Source: Bacteroidales bacterium
GTDB lineage: Bacteria > Bacteroidota > Bacteroidia > Bacteroidales > F082
DNA: 64,000 nucleotides
Assembly: GCA_017553625.1 (NCBI GenBank)
Contig: JAFZKP010000035.1
Coordinates: 1-64,000 of the forward strand
Direction of reading: 5' to 3'
Shown here: positions 39,274 through 47,573 of the stretch, piece after piece
How positions within the stretch are numbered: the first letter of the stretch is position 1
Layout of the letters: each line of letters starts with the position of its first letter
Notes under the pieces: generated by a model
What the model was told of the DNA's origin: nothing
The model's input: only the letters and a program-made list of their open reading frames with translations
Database searches by the model: none
Translations under genes and position numbers: made by a program

Positions 39274-40453
39274 ACAAATCAATATAATCTTTAAAACGAT
39301 CGTCTTTATTATAAAATTTCACAGCTCTTTCTCTGCAACTATCTGAATAACAATGTTTTCCATTTTTACGGACAACTTCAATAGCCGTGCAAAGCTGCTC
39401 AAAATCACCTTTGTCAACCACTATGCCGGTCTCAGGCGTTATCGACTCCGGGCTGCCTCCGGTTTTGTAAGTAATCACTGGCGTTCCACAAGCCAAAGCC
39501 TCAAGATTAACTGTCGGGAACGTGTCTTTGTATGTCGGGTTGACAAAAACATCCGCAAGTGAATAATATTCAGCGAGTTCCTGTTGATTGTTGGTGCGCG
39601 AAACAGCAATTATCGACTTAGGCAATTTCTGTTTCAATTCGTCCTTTACACCAACCATAACCACCTGATAATAAACGTTATCAGACAATTTGATAAATTC
39701 TTGAACGCCTTTGTCGTCGTCCCAGTTGGAGGCGACACCCAAAATCATAAATTTATTGGAGGAGATTTTTCCACTCGCTTCGCTCGGTCGAAATGACGAG
39801 ATGTCAACGCCGTTATTGATGACTTTTATTGGATATTTTGCCAAAAAAGACTGTTTCACTTTATCTTCAAGCCAATGCGAAACAGGAACTATCGTCATGT
39901 TTTTCACTGATGTGAAACATTGTTTTTTCAACTCGAAATTCCTTCTCGACCTGTCGATTAATGACTTTGGATACCAATCCATAATATATTGACAATCATG
40001 GCATTGCGTTTTCCATTTATCACAATTGTAATTCTCGAACTGCGAACAGTGTCCCGTAATGCTCCAGCAGTCGTGCAAAGTCCATACGACCGGCACGCCG
40101 CTTTTTGCCAGATAATCGAACAAAATCTGATAATTCAGATAATACCCGTGGATGTTATGCAGGTGAACAATGTCTGGTTTTATCTCTTCAAGCTTGGTTA
40201 TCAACGACTTTGTGGCGCATTTCAAGCCAAGTCCATGTGCGTCGAACAACAGACTCCTCATGCCGTTCAATCGCTCCTGATTTTTGGTAGTCGTCTGAAT
40301 ATCGGCGAATTGCGATTTGTTGACATACCGCGCCCCATGCACAATGGTTGTATCAAATCCTCGTCCCGCGCCCACGTGCGAGATCTGCTCCACGATACGA
40401 CCATGCGAGCCACAGTTTAAAGCGGTATTTATCTGAACAATCTTCGGCATCAC
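39242..40453 (-). CDS. Family 4 glycosyltransferase containing an in-frame repeat-like segment
   Basis: The 403-residue GT-B protein has KIVQINTALNCGSHGRI at the start, DIVHLHNIHGYYLN and WTLHDCWSITGHCS. The family 4 donor site NPTYKDTFPTVNLEALACGTPVITY carries the usual ExxACG pattern. Between the two Rossmann domains (after NNGVDISSF) the chain contains RPSEASGK, encoded by DNA resembling the dispersed CGGAATGAC palindromic element (39772-39802). Translation is coupled to both neighbours: a 4-bp overlap upstream and 32 bp downstream. Confidence 0.92.
   Translation of the reverse strand: MMPKIVQINTALNCGSHGRIVEQISHVGAGRGFDTTIVHGARYVNKSQFADIQTTTKNQERLNGMRSLLFDAHGLGLKCATKSLITKLEEIKPDIVHLHNIHGYYLNYQILFDYLAKSGVPVVWTLHDCWSITGHCSQFENYNCDKWKTQCHDCQYIMDWYPKSLIDRSRRNFELKKQCFTSVKNMTIVPVSHWLEDKVKQSFLAKYPIKVINNGVDISSFRPSEASGKISSNKFMILGVASNWDDDKGVQEFIKLSDNVYYQVVMVGVKDELKQKLPKSIIAVSRTNNQQELAEYYSLADVFVNPTYKDTFPTVNLEALACGTPVITYKTGGSPESITPETGIVVDKGDFEQLCTAIEVVRKNGKHCYSDSCRERAVKFYNKDDRFKDYIDLYENILDNSDI
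39772..39802. repeat. Repeat-like segment inside the family 4 glycosyltransferase gene
   Basis: The plus strand reads CACTCGCTTCGCTCGG, then TCGAAATGACGAGA. It resembles the right half of the 33394-33563 element read backwards (CACTCCGCTAACGCTCC, then GTTCGGAATGACAAGA). The reading frame is kept. Similarity is partial, so membership in the family is probable, not proven. Confidence 0.5.
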
Positions 40454-41553
40454 ACAAACACTTTTTTCATCACGTCAATCTGATGGTGGATGTTCCATTT
40501 GGCATCAATAGTACGATACGCCGCAGCTCTTGTGATTTCACGCTCTTCCGGCGTTTTTGCAAGCCAAATCTTTATCTTTTCTGTCATGTCATCCACATCG
40601 TCCATCTTAAAGAAACTGCCCGTCACATCTGGCGTAATCGCTTCAAACTCAGGCATTTGATATGGAAAATTGTCGTGCGTCACCACCGGACAGCCATACG
40701 TCATGGCGTGAATCGAGGTCAAGCCGACATTGCCTGGAGAAACGCACACTGCCGAGTTGTAAAACATCTCGCCAATCGTCGCCTCATCATAACACGGACC
40801 ATATAACCACACAGAATCTTTAACTCCCAACTCATTGATAATCTTTGGCAAATCAACATTTTCATCATCTTTTCCGACAATCACAAGGTTGCATTTCACA
40901 CCTTCATTTTTCAATTTCTTGAAACTCTCAACAAGCAAATCCAGTCTCTTAATCTTCTGAATCCTTCCGATGTAAAAAATAATTGGCTCATCGTTGCCGA
41001 AATGTGACGAAAAAATATCTGTCTTCTTCAATCTATCTCTTACAACCAATTGATTATCAGTGTCCATCGAGTTTGCAACACAAAACATCTTCCGTTTGTC
41101 AATGCCGTCCTTTTCCATCAATCCAATTGAATAATCGGAATAGACCATTATCTTCGTAAAAAGCTTTAAAAACGTTTTTTTCACGATTCTTTTCACAAAG
41201 CCTTCTCTTCCGTAATATCCATGAGTCCACGTCACAGTTTTCTTACCTAACAATTTGGCAATCAATAATATAACCCAATATGAAATACAGAACGGCTCGC
41301 CGCTTAAGACGAAATAATCGTAGTTTTTGAAAATCAGCCGCACCGATTTCCTCTGCCAATAGAAGGTGTTCCTGATAAAAACGTTGTGAAACTCCTTTTT
41401 AAAACCTTTTAACTCATTGTAATTCAGCTTCTTAATCGGATTCTGCATCTTGTCACCGAAATAAAAGTCACAGTCGAAATTCTCGCTCATCAGCGAGAAA
41501 ATCGGCATTCGGTAATGCGGAGCCATATTGAAAATGCAACAAATCTTCATCAT
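40450..41553 (-). CDS. Family 4 glycosyltransferase
   Basis: The 367-residue GT-B enzyme has KICCIFNMAPHYRMPIF at the N-terminus and the linker IIFYIGRIQKIKRLDLLVES. A donor-binding half follows, with VSPGNVGLTSIHAMTYGCPVV where the usual ExxxxG glutamate is replaced by His. That is common in subgroups of this family but worth noting. It adds one sugar to the repeat unit on the cytoplasmic side. Four-base ATGA overlaps join it to both the flippase gene and the next glycosyltransferase. Confidence 0.9.
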   Translation of the reverse strand: MMKICCIFNMAPHYRMPIFSLMSENFDCDFYFGDKMQNPIKKLNYNELKGFKKEFHNVFIRNTFYWQRKSVRLIFKNYDYFVLSGEPFCISYWVILLIAKLLGKKTVTWTHGYYGREGFVKRIVKKTFLKLFTKIMVYSDYSIGLMEKDGIDKRKMFCVANSMDTDNQLVVRDRLKKTDIFSSHFGNDEPIIFYIGRIQKIKRLDLLVESFKKLKNEGVKCNLVIVGKDDENVDLPKIINELGVKDSVWLYGPCYDEATIGEMFYNSAVCVSPGNVGLTSIHAMTYGCPVVTHDNFPYQMPEFEAITPDVTGSFFKMDDVDDMTEKIKIWLAKTPEEREITRAAAYRTIDAKWNIHHQIDVMKKVFV

Positions 41554-43001
41554 TTTTTCTTATGTAAAAACGTTCCGATTATATATTTCACTTCGCCGAA
41601 CATCGGGCGGTTGAACACAAATGCAAGCAAAAGATAAGCTATAGCGTATATAACTATTTGAATTACAGCAATATAATACATATTCAGCCCGACAAACAAC
41701 TTCGCTCCAATGAGATATGCCACCGCACCGGCAGCCGCCGCAACGAGCGCAATATCAAACAAATCCTTCAGCTGAATGAAGATGCTGAAGTTGAGATAAT
41801 GTGCCGCAAGTGACGCGTGTATCAGGAAAACAAGATAAAAACGGATTGTCACAGCCCAAATTATGCCTCTGACACCGAAAAACGAGCCTGCAATAATCAA
41901 AAGCAAACCCAAAACCGACTTGATGCAGGTCCATCTGAACAAAACCCTGCTCTTACCAATGGCAGCGACAGCGTTGTAGTTGATGTCGCCCAAAGCCTCC
42001 GCCATGCCGCCGATGCACAGAATTTGGAAAAACGGCACGCAGTCGACCCATTTGTCGGTGAGCATCAAAACAATGGCAGGTTTCGCTATCAAAATCACCA
42101 GAATCATCGCTGGAAACACCACAAATGCCATCACTTTCGTGATTCTGCGAAGGATGTTCTGCAAATGCTCCAAATCATCCTGAAACTTCGAGAAAATCGG
42201 GAACGTCACCTGATTGACGACCGTCGAGGCTGTGTTCGACATTATCGACTCGAATTTACGCGCCTGCGAATACAATCCCACATCTCTCGCCGTGTACATT
42301 TTACCCATTATAAGTGCCTGAACCTCATTGGCAAATGTCACAATCATATTCGAAAGGAGAATGAATCCGCCAAAGCCAAACAACTCCTTGAAAGACTTCT
42401 TGCTGAAAACCAACGAGGGTTTCCAACGATTGAAAATCCAATATAAAACCGTCGACATCCCGCTTATCAGAAGCTGTTGCGCGACAAGACACCAAACACC
42501 GAACCCGTTGTAAGCCATGGTGATAGCAATAATGACGGCTATCAAATTGGCACCCAAAACAATCAATGAAATCTTCTTGAACTGAAGCGTCTTGCGCAGA
42601 TTGTTCTTGTGGACGAGCCCGAAAGAGTCAAGAATGATAATCAGTCCCTGAACCCTCAGAATTTCTTTAAGAATCGGGATTTCATAGTATCTCGCAATGA
42701 CTGGTGCAAGGAAAAACAGCAGGAAATACAATCCCAAAGCAAGAAGCAGATTCCAGTAGAAAATAGTGGAATAATCATCCTGTGTCGGGTCTTTCTTCTG
42801 TATCAAAGCCGCACCGAAACCGCCGTCGACAAAAATCTGCGACAACGAGATGAACACCATAAGCAGGGCTATGCACCCGAAATCGTCAGGCGACAACAAA
42901 CGGGCAAGCACAAGATTCGCCACAAACGCCAGGAAAAGCGTTGCAAATCGCTGTACCGTGGTCCAAGCCACTCCGCTAACCGTCTGCTGACCTAACGACA
43001 T
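41550..43001 (-). CDS. Polysaccharide repeat-unit flippase (Wzx/WzxC-like, MOP family)
   Basis: The 483-residue protein has 12-14 hydrophobic segments. It begins with the characteristic GVAWTTVQRFATLFLAF and LARLLSPDDFGCIAL of the lipopolysaccharide biosynthesis branch of the MOP superfamily. It would move the lipid-linked oligosaccharide across the cytoplasmic membrane for Wzy-type polymerisation. The start overlaps the upstream stop by one base (TGATG), and a 4-bp overlap joins it to the following glycosyltransferase. Confidence 0.94.
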   Translation of the reverse strand: MSLGQQTVSGVAWTTVQRFATLFLAFVANLVLARLLSPDDFGCIALLMVFISLSQIFVDGGFGAALIQKKDPTQDDYSTIFYWNLLLALGLYFLLFFLAPVIARYYEIPILKEILRVQGLIIILDSFGLVHKNNLRKTLQFKKISLIVLGANLIAVIIAITMAYNGFGVWCLVAQQLLISGMSTVLYWIFNRWKPSLVFSKKSFKELFGFGGFILLSNMIVTFANEVQALIMGKMYTARDVGLYSQARKFESIMSNTASTVVNQVTFPIFSKFQDDLEHLQNILRRITKVMAFVVFPAMILVILIAKPAIVLMLTDKWVDCVPFFQILCIGGMAEALGDINYNAVAAIGKSRVLFRWTCIKSVLGLLLIIAGSFFGVRGIIWAVTIRFYLVFLIHASLAAHYLNFSIFIQLKDLFDIALVAAAAGAVAYLIGAKLFVGLNMYYIAVIQIVIYAIAYLLLAFVFNRPMFGEVKYIIGTFLHKKK

Positions 43002-44212
43002 CAGTCTACAATATCTTCAATGTTCTTAAATCCGTAATAGCAAGGCACACCCGACTTATATGGCGCGCTAAGGTCTTTGTTATCAACCATCAAGCGTCCA
43101 GCACCGTCAATAATCCTTTCCTCGCGAACCATCTGCGCCCAACGCAAAATAGCGTCGATAGTCGGGACCTCAATCTTCAATTGCTCGGCAATCCATTTCG
43201 CAATGCAGTTGCCAAAATAGATGTCGTCCATGAAAAACCTGTAGTTTTTGTCAATCTCCCAAAGTCCTTCCTTGTTCTGAACGACAGGCGTCCCGATGGC
43301 TACAAGCGTCTGCGAGTTGATGAAAGACTCTTTGATATCAGTGTTGTGCGACTGATAAGAAAAACGTTCAAGTGCCAGATAATCAAGCATATATCTAAAA
43401 TCTTTCTGCGGATAACGCTCTTTTATCTCCTCCCTGATTTTTGTATAATCATAATCTAAATCGGCAAGCAAATCGGCAGATACATCATCATAATCACGAT
43501 AAAACATCGGCACATCCGCTTTATTTTGCCAATAACGCCCGCAAACTTTATACAAACCGAAGCATCTTGACGTGTGAATTATCTGATTATCAACCGATAA
43601 CGTCAGAGAAAGAAAGTTTTCACTTTGCTCCACAGCGCCTTTTCCGAACCATTTGTTGCAAATATTCTCAAAAAACTCCTCGTCAATCTGCTTGAAATAC
43701 GACTTCGGATAGCATGCGGCATAATTAGCGGCCTTGCATCCGTATGTCACTCCGATTTTACCATATTCGATAGTCCGTGCAATCCAAGGAATCAAGCCGA
43801 AAGCGAACGTCACGATGTTGTCGTAGGAGTACTTGTTTTTTATCTCGTCGACCATCCAGTTCCAGCCCCCTTGACCATACATCGTGCCTAAAAAAACCGT
43901 CTTGTTTCTGTTGATATACGGCGCAATCTCCTCCAAACCGATTCTGTATTTGTGAACCGGCATGCAAAAAACGATATAATCTGCGTCAGGGATGATTTCA
44001 GCCGCATTGTCCGACGCTTTTTTCAATGGTCCGGAGAATGTCTGCAGCACCTTTCCATCCGGAGATTGGTATTGAAGCTCAATTGTATGATGCCATTTTT
44101 CAGGTTTCGAAGTGAAAATCGACACCTCAAAGTCGGAGTCTTTCAAAAACGGAATCAGCGTGTGCGCACTGCTGCCGCCTCCACAGACAACAAGTTGTTT
44201 CTTTTTTACCAT
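43001..44212 (-). CDS. Octopine/nopaline dehydrogenase-family NAD(P) oxidoreductase
   Basis: The 403-residue protein opens with a Rossmann loop (LVVCGGGSSAHTLIPFL). Its VFCMPVHKYRIGLEEIAPYI and a helical C-terminal domain are typical of the opine dehydrogenase family, which reductively joins an amino acid to a keto acid. In a polysaccharide locus this could provide an opine such as a carboxyethyl amino acid for decoration of the glycan; that role is inferred. It overlaps by 7 bp the TupA-like ATP-grasp gene upstream, an enzyme type that forms amide bonds, which supports joint action. Substrate is not predictable. Confidence 0.8.
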   Translation of the reverse strand: MVKKKQLVVCGGGSSAHTLIPFLKDSDFEVSIFTSKPEKWHHTIELQYQSPDGKVLQTFSGPLKKASDNAAEIIPDADYIVFCMPVHKYRIGLEEIAPYINRNKTVFLGTMYGQGGWNWMVDEIKNKYSYDNIVTFAFGLIPWIARTIEYGKIGVTYGCKAANYAACYPKSYFKQIDEEFFENICNKWFGKGAVEQSENFLSLTLSVDNQIIHTSRCFGLYKVCGRYWQNKADVPMFYRDYDDVSADLLADLDYDYTKIREEIKERYPQKDFRYMLDYLALERFSYQSHNTDIKESFINSQTLVAIGTPVVQNKEGLWEIDKNYRFFMDDIYFGNCIAKWIAEQLKIEVPTIDAILRWAQMVREERIIDGAGRLMVDNKDLSAPYKSGVPCYYGFKNIEDIVD

Positions 44213-45111
44213 TTTCTGCTTATTTTTTCAGGTAAATCAATGTATTTGCCCATCTCGACGGTCGTTTCGTAAGTGTATTCACGGTCTAAAACGTTGCCGT
44301 CAGGAGAGAATGTCAGTTCGCCAAAGAACACTCTTTCTCCCACAGCGTACAAGTCGACTCTCACATACGGAATGCCTTCCGAGAGCTTCTTTGCGACCTC
44401 GAGAATCTTGTCCAAAGCTTCCGGTTTCTCCACATTGCCGCCATCATTCGGGTCGTCATCTTTCAATAAAAACAGACGTTTCCAGTCAGTCGAGTAAATA
44501 GCTCCTTTCGAGTGGCGGGTAACAATGTCGCGGTCGTAACAAACACCGATAAACTTTGGCTCGCCATTGAAACAATGAACCTTGTAATCCTTCACATCGC
44601 GATAATCCTTTACAGGCAAAAACTGCTCGCAGATTATCATCGGCTTGATGTAATGATAATGTCTCTCTGGAGTCTTCGCGCCCCAGTCCACCTTCATCCA
44701 TTCCTTCAGCTGCTTGACGCTTTTCTTCACATCAAGTTTGCTTTTATCCTCAACAATGATATTATAGCCGCATCCGTGGTTGCATTTCATCACAAAACGC
44801 TGCGGAAGTGCCTCGAAATCAATCTTGTCGGCATCGTCCCAAGCACCATAAAGTTCAAGCAAAATGTCATCCAAACCCTTGCTTTTGATATAATCACGAG
44901 CGGCATATTTGTCAGCGCCTATCGACTTCAATTCAGGCTGCCAATATTTGTTGAGCCAAATCAACTTTTCCGACCACGTCTGCGGATTCTTCAAGTTCAA
45001 TTTATGTCCAGAATGATGTCTGTAGCTCACTCTCATAATCAAATCAGCCGTGAAACTGTTTTTCATCATGATAGCCTGGATAAAATCCGTGATTTTTCTT
45101 CTTAATGTCAT
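44206..45111 (-). CDS. TupA-like ATP-grasp ligase
   Basis: The 301-residue protein matches the TupA-like ATP-grasp family. An early NPQTWSEKLIWLNKY is followed by FVMKCNHGCGYNIIV as the nucleotide-binding strand, DYRDVKDYKVHCFNGEPKF and the metal-binding YVRVDLYAVGERVFFGELT. TupA takes part in teichuronopeptide synthesis in alkaliphilic Bacillus, and relatives in glycan loci are thought to join amino acids to uronic acids. A UDP-glucose dehydrogenase for uronic acid supply is encoded at 720-1949. Its stop lies inside the opine-dehydrogenase-like gene start (7-bp overlap), suggesting that both modify the same residue. Confidence 0.85.
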   Translation of the reverse strand: MTLRRKITDFIQAIMMKNSFTADLIMRVSYRHHSGHKLNLKNPQTWSEKLIWLNKYWQPELKSIGADKYAARDYIKSKGLDDILLELYGAWDDADKIDFEALPQRFVMKCNHGCGYNIIVEDKSKLDVKKSVKQLKEWMKVDWGAKTPERHYHYIKPMIICEQFLPVKDYRDVKDYKVHCFNGEPKFIGVCYDRDIVTRHSKGAIYSTDWKRLFLLKDDDPNDGGNVEKPEALDKILEVAKKLSEGIPYVRVDLYAVGERVFFGELTFSPDGNVLDREYTYETTVEMGKYIDLPEKISRKW

Positions 45112-45139
45112 ATTTTTAATTGTTAATTTTTCAAAACTT

Positions 45140-46351
45140 TTAACTTCTTGTCACCTCTAACCCGTTCTCGCTCAGCCGCATATCCACAAAACGAGCCCTT
45201 TCATTCGGTGGATTTTGTGTCAAGACCTTTTTAATTTCCGCTGCCGCGACATCGTCTTTCGCCACCATGTATACGAACCCTCCGCCGCCAGCGCCAGGCA
45301 ACTTATAACCGATGCAATAATCGTCAATCTTTCTCAAAATCGCCTCCACTTCCGAAGGATTAGTGCCGCTGTCAAGACGTTTGTTCTGCTCCCATGTCTT
45401 GGCAATCATCTTTCCAAATCCTTGATAATCATTCTTTTGTATCACGTCAAACATCTCAATGGCATGATTTTTTATCTCGGCGAGCAATGCCATGGTAACG
45501 TCGTCCCTGACAAACATTTTCTTCACTATCTCCGCGAGTATTCCTTTGGCAGTACGAGTGATTCCTGTGTAATACAACAGATGGCTCGACTTGTATTCAG
45601 GCTTTGTGAACAGATAATCTGGCAGCCAGCGCACCACAGGCGTCTGGTCATAACCCGCTTTCGTTTCAAGCAGCTTCACGCCATGACAGACGCCGCCGTA
45701 CTGGTCTTGCCATCCGCCGCCCGTTGTCAGCAACTGCTCAAGAATCAATGTCTTGTTGCAGACTGTGGTCTTGTCCCAACCAAGTTTGCAGAAATCAGAC
45801 AACGCAGCAAGCACCGTGGCCGACAGCACCGACGAAGTACCCAAGCCACTTCCTGCCGGTATCGCCGAGAGCAACGTTATCTCCATTCCGCACCCGAAAT
45901 CACTTAATTGTTGTTGCAACGAAGCATATTTCTTCTGGCAGAACTTTGGCGCGAAGCCCGTAAGGGCGAGCGCCGCCTTTGGTATGCTGAACGGCGAGCC
46001 GACCTTTCTGAAGTCACAAACCTCATCAAAGTTGGTGATGACCTCCATGGCACCCAAGTCGATGGACCTCAACACTATACGAAGCTCACTCGACGGCTTC
46101 ACATACACCTGAATAGGCTGCTGTCCGTTCAACTCAATGGCGATGTTCACCACCGAGCCGCCTTCCATCAGGCAATACGGCGGTGTGTCGGTCCAGCCTC
46201 CAGCCAGGTCGATGCGCACAGGAGAACGGCTCCACACAATCTGGTCGGAATACACATCGCATCGCGGCATCTGCAAATCCGCCAACGCCGACGCTGTCAA
46301 CCGCTCCTCTAACTCCTTAAACTCCATCATGATATGATTTTCGTTGCCCAA
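45140..46351 (-). CDS. GHMP kinase, L-fucokinase half of a split Fkp
   Basis: The 403-residue protein corresponds to the C-terminal kinase half of Bacteroides Fkp. SPVRIDLAGGWTDTPPYC starts the GHMP fold, IPAGSGLGTSSVLSA is the phosphate-binding loop, and KLPGAGGGGFVYMV is the third GHMP motif. It would phosphorylate L-fucose (or D-arabinose/heptose-type sugars) at C1. Its start lies 35 bp inside the end of the guanylyltransferase gene in another frame. In Bacteroides both activities are in one chain of about 950 residues; here they are two proteins totalling 820 residues. The ATG at 46327 (MEFKELEE) is an alternative start. Confidence 0.87.
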   Translation of the reverse strand: MGNENHIMMEFKELEERLTASALADLQMPRCDVYSDQIVWSRSPVRIDLAGGWTDTPPYCLMEGGSVVNIAIELNGQQPIQVYVKPSSELRIVLRSIDLGAMEVITNFDEVCDFRKVGSPFSIPKAALALTGFAPKFCQKKYASLQQQLSDFGCGMEITLLSAIPAGSGLGTSSVLSATVLAALSDFCKLGWDKTTVCNKTLILEQLLTTGGGWQDQYGGVCHGVKLLETKAGYDQTPVVRWLPDYLFTKPEYKSSHLLYYTGITRTAKGILAEIVKKMFVRDDVTMALLAEIKNHAIEMFDVIQKNDYQGFGKMIAKTWEQNKRLDSGTNPSEVEAILRKIDDYCIGYKLPGAGGGGFVYMVAKDDVAAAEIKKVLTQNPPNERARFVDMRLSENGLEVTRS

Positions 46352-47570
46352 AAAGCCTTTTCAAATTAGCCTGATTCAAGATTTCCTCTGCGGAAACCAT
46401 TGGATATAAACCGTTTACGTTTTCACCACCCAGAATCATATTCACAGCCTTTCCCAACTCCTCAACGTCATCAACAACAGGGAATGCCTTCACTTTAAAC
46501 GCGTCTTCTTCACCAGCATCGACGTATTTGAACGGCTCATTGAATCCGTAAGGTCGTGCCACAAACGATTTATCACCAATCGGTATAATGTCGAGGCAGT
46601 CGCCTGGTTTCAAATCTATTGTCCAGTCATTCCTTGGCACTCCAGTGATGATATTTTTCTCTGAAATCGACCAATTTCTACCAATGAAGCTGTTTTCTAT
46701 CCAAATCTCACTGTTTTTTTCAGAAAAATCAGTTTCCACGACACAATTTTGAGTAAAAACAGACTTTTTATGTCCTAAAACCGCCATCGTCGATGAAATC
46801 AGCTCACGACTCGTGCCATAATGGTAAAACTCTCCACCTTTTAGCGTTAAAATACTGACACTCAATTTGTTAAGCTCTTCATCATCAACTTCCGGATGCT
46901 GGCCGAGACACCTCCCGAAATCGGAATAAAGGTCGTAGTACTTTATATTTCCTTCTGCGTCCTTTGAACGTTTCTCCAACATTTCAACGGCTTTGTCGCT
47001 TAACAGCCATAAACCGATGTCCATCAAATAGTTATGCGTTGTTTTCACTTCCGCCAGCCGTTCCAATGAGGGTTTCTGCATCATGAAGTCAAGTTCCAAG
47101 CCACAGTCTTTTTTCATGGCAAAAACACCATGATTCTTGGCTATTTCAGGTTCAACCTCCAAGCCGTAGCATATCACATCGGCGTATGGAATCTCTTCCA
47201 AAACCACAGACGTCCTGATGAAAACGTCGCCGCTTGCAATCAACGTGTTAACGCCTGTCGGCGCTTTTTGCATTATCTCCTTATACAACGGCAGCTGCAT
47301 CTCCAGCAGGCTCGTATTAAACTCCGGAATCGGTGTCAAAACCTTGCCCGAGGTGGAATATGACGGCAAACGCCTCGACTCACCTCCCGCATGAATCAGA
47401 ATCTTCTTCCCTGACGCTCCGCTTCTCTCCAAAAGCCACACACTGCCGCCTCCCGAGCCCACGCGATGCCCTATCGGGTCGGACGCGCAGAAAAACTCAT
47501 CGCGCGACAAGCCCGTTATCTCATGAAACGAACCGACAAGATTCGGCGGAAGCGACAACAATATTTTCAT
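46317..47570 (-). CDS. L-fucose-1-phosphate guanylyltransferase half of a split Fkp
   Basis: The 417-residue protein matches the N-terminal half of Fkp. VGSGGGSVWLLER is the nucleotide-binding region, followed by ILIHAGGESRRLPSYSTSGK with the pyrophosphorylase signature and VLTPIPEFN. A C-terminal left-handed helix-like region follows (SIWIENSFIGRNW-type repeats). It would make GDP-L-fucose from fucose-1-phosphate and GTP for fucosylation of capsule or glycoproteins. It begins 3 bp after the Wzi-like gene and ends within the fucokinase gene. The chain ends cleanly in ANLKRLFGQRKSYHDGV. The linker region joining both halves in Bacteroides Fkp is missing, arguing against a recent frameshift. 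Confidence 0.87.
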   Translation of the reverse strand: MKILLSLPPNLVGSFHEITGLSRDEFFCASDPIGHRVGSGGGSVWLLERSGASGKKILIHAGGESRRLPSYSTSGKVLTPIPEFNTSLLEMQLPLYKEIMQKAPTGVNTLIASGDVFIRTSVVLEEIPYADVICYGLEVEPEIAKNHGVFAMKKDCGLELDFMMQKPSLERLAEVKTTHNYLMDIGLWLLSDKAVEMLEKRSKDAEGNIKYYDLYSDFGRCLGQHPEVDDEELNKLSVSILTLKGGEFYHYGTSRELISSTMAVLGHKKSVFTQNCVVETDFSEKNSEIWIENSFIGRNWSISEKNIITGVPRNDWTIDLKPGDCLDIIPIGDKSFVARPYGFNEPFKYVDAGEEDAFKVKAFPVVDDVEELGKAVNMILGGENVNGLYPMVSAEEILNQANLKRLFGQRKSYHDGV

Positions 47571-47573
47571 CTG

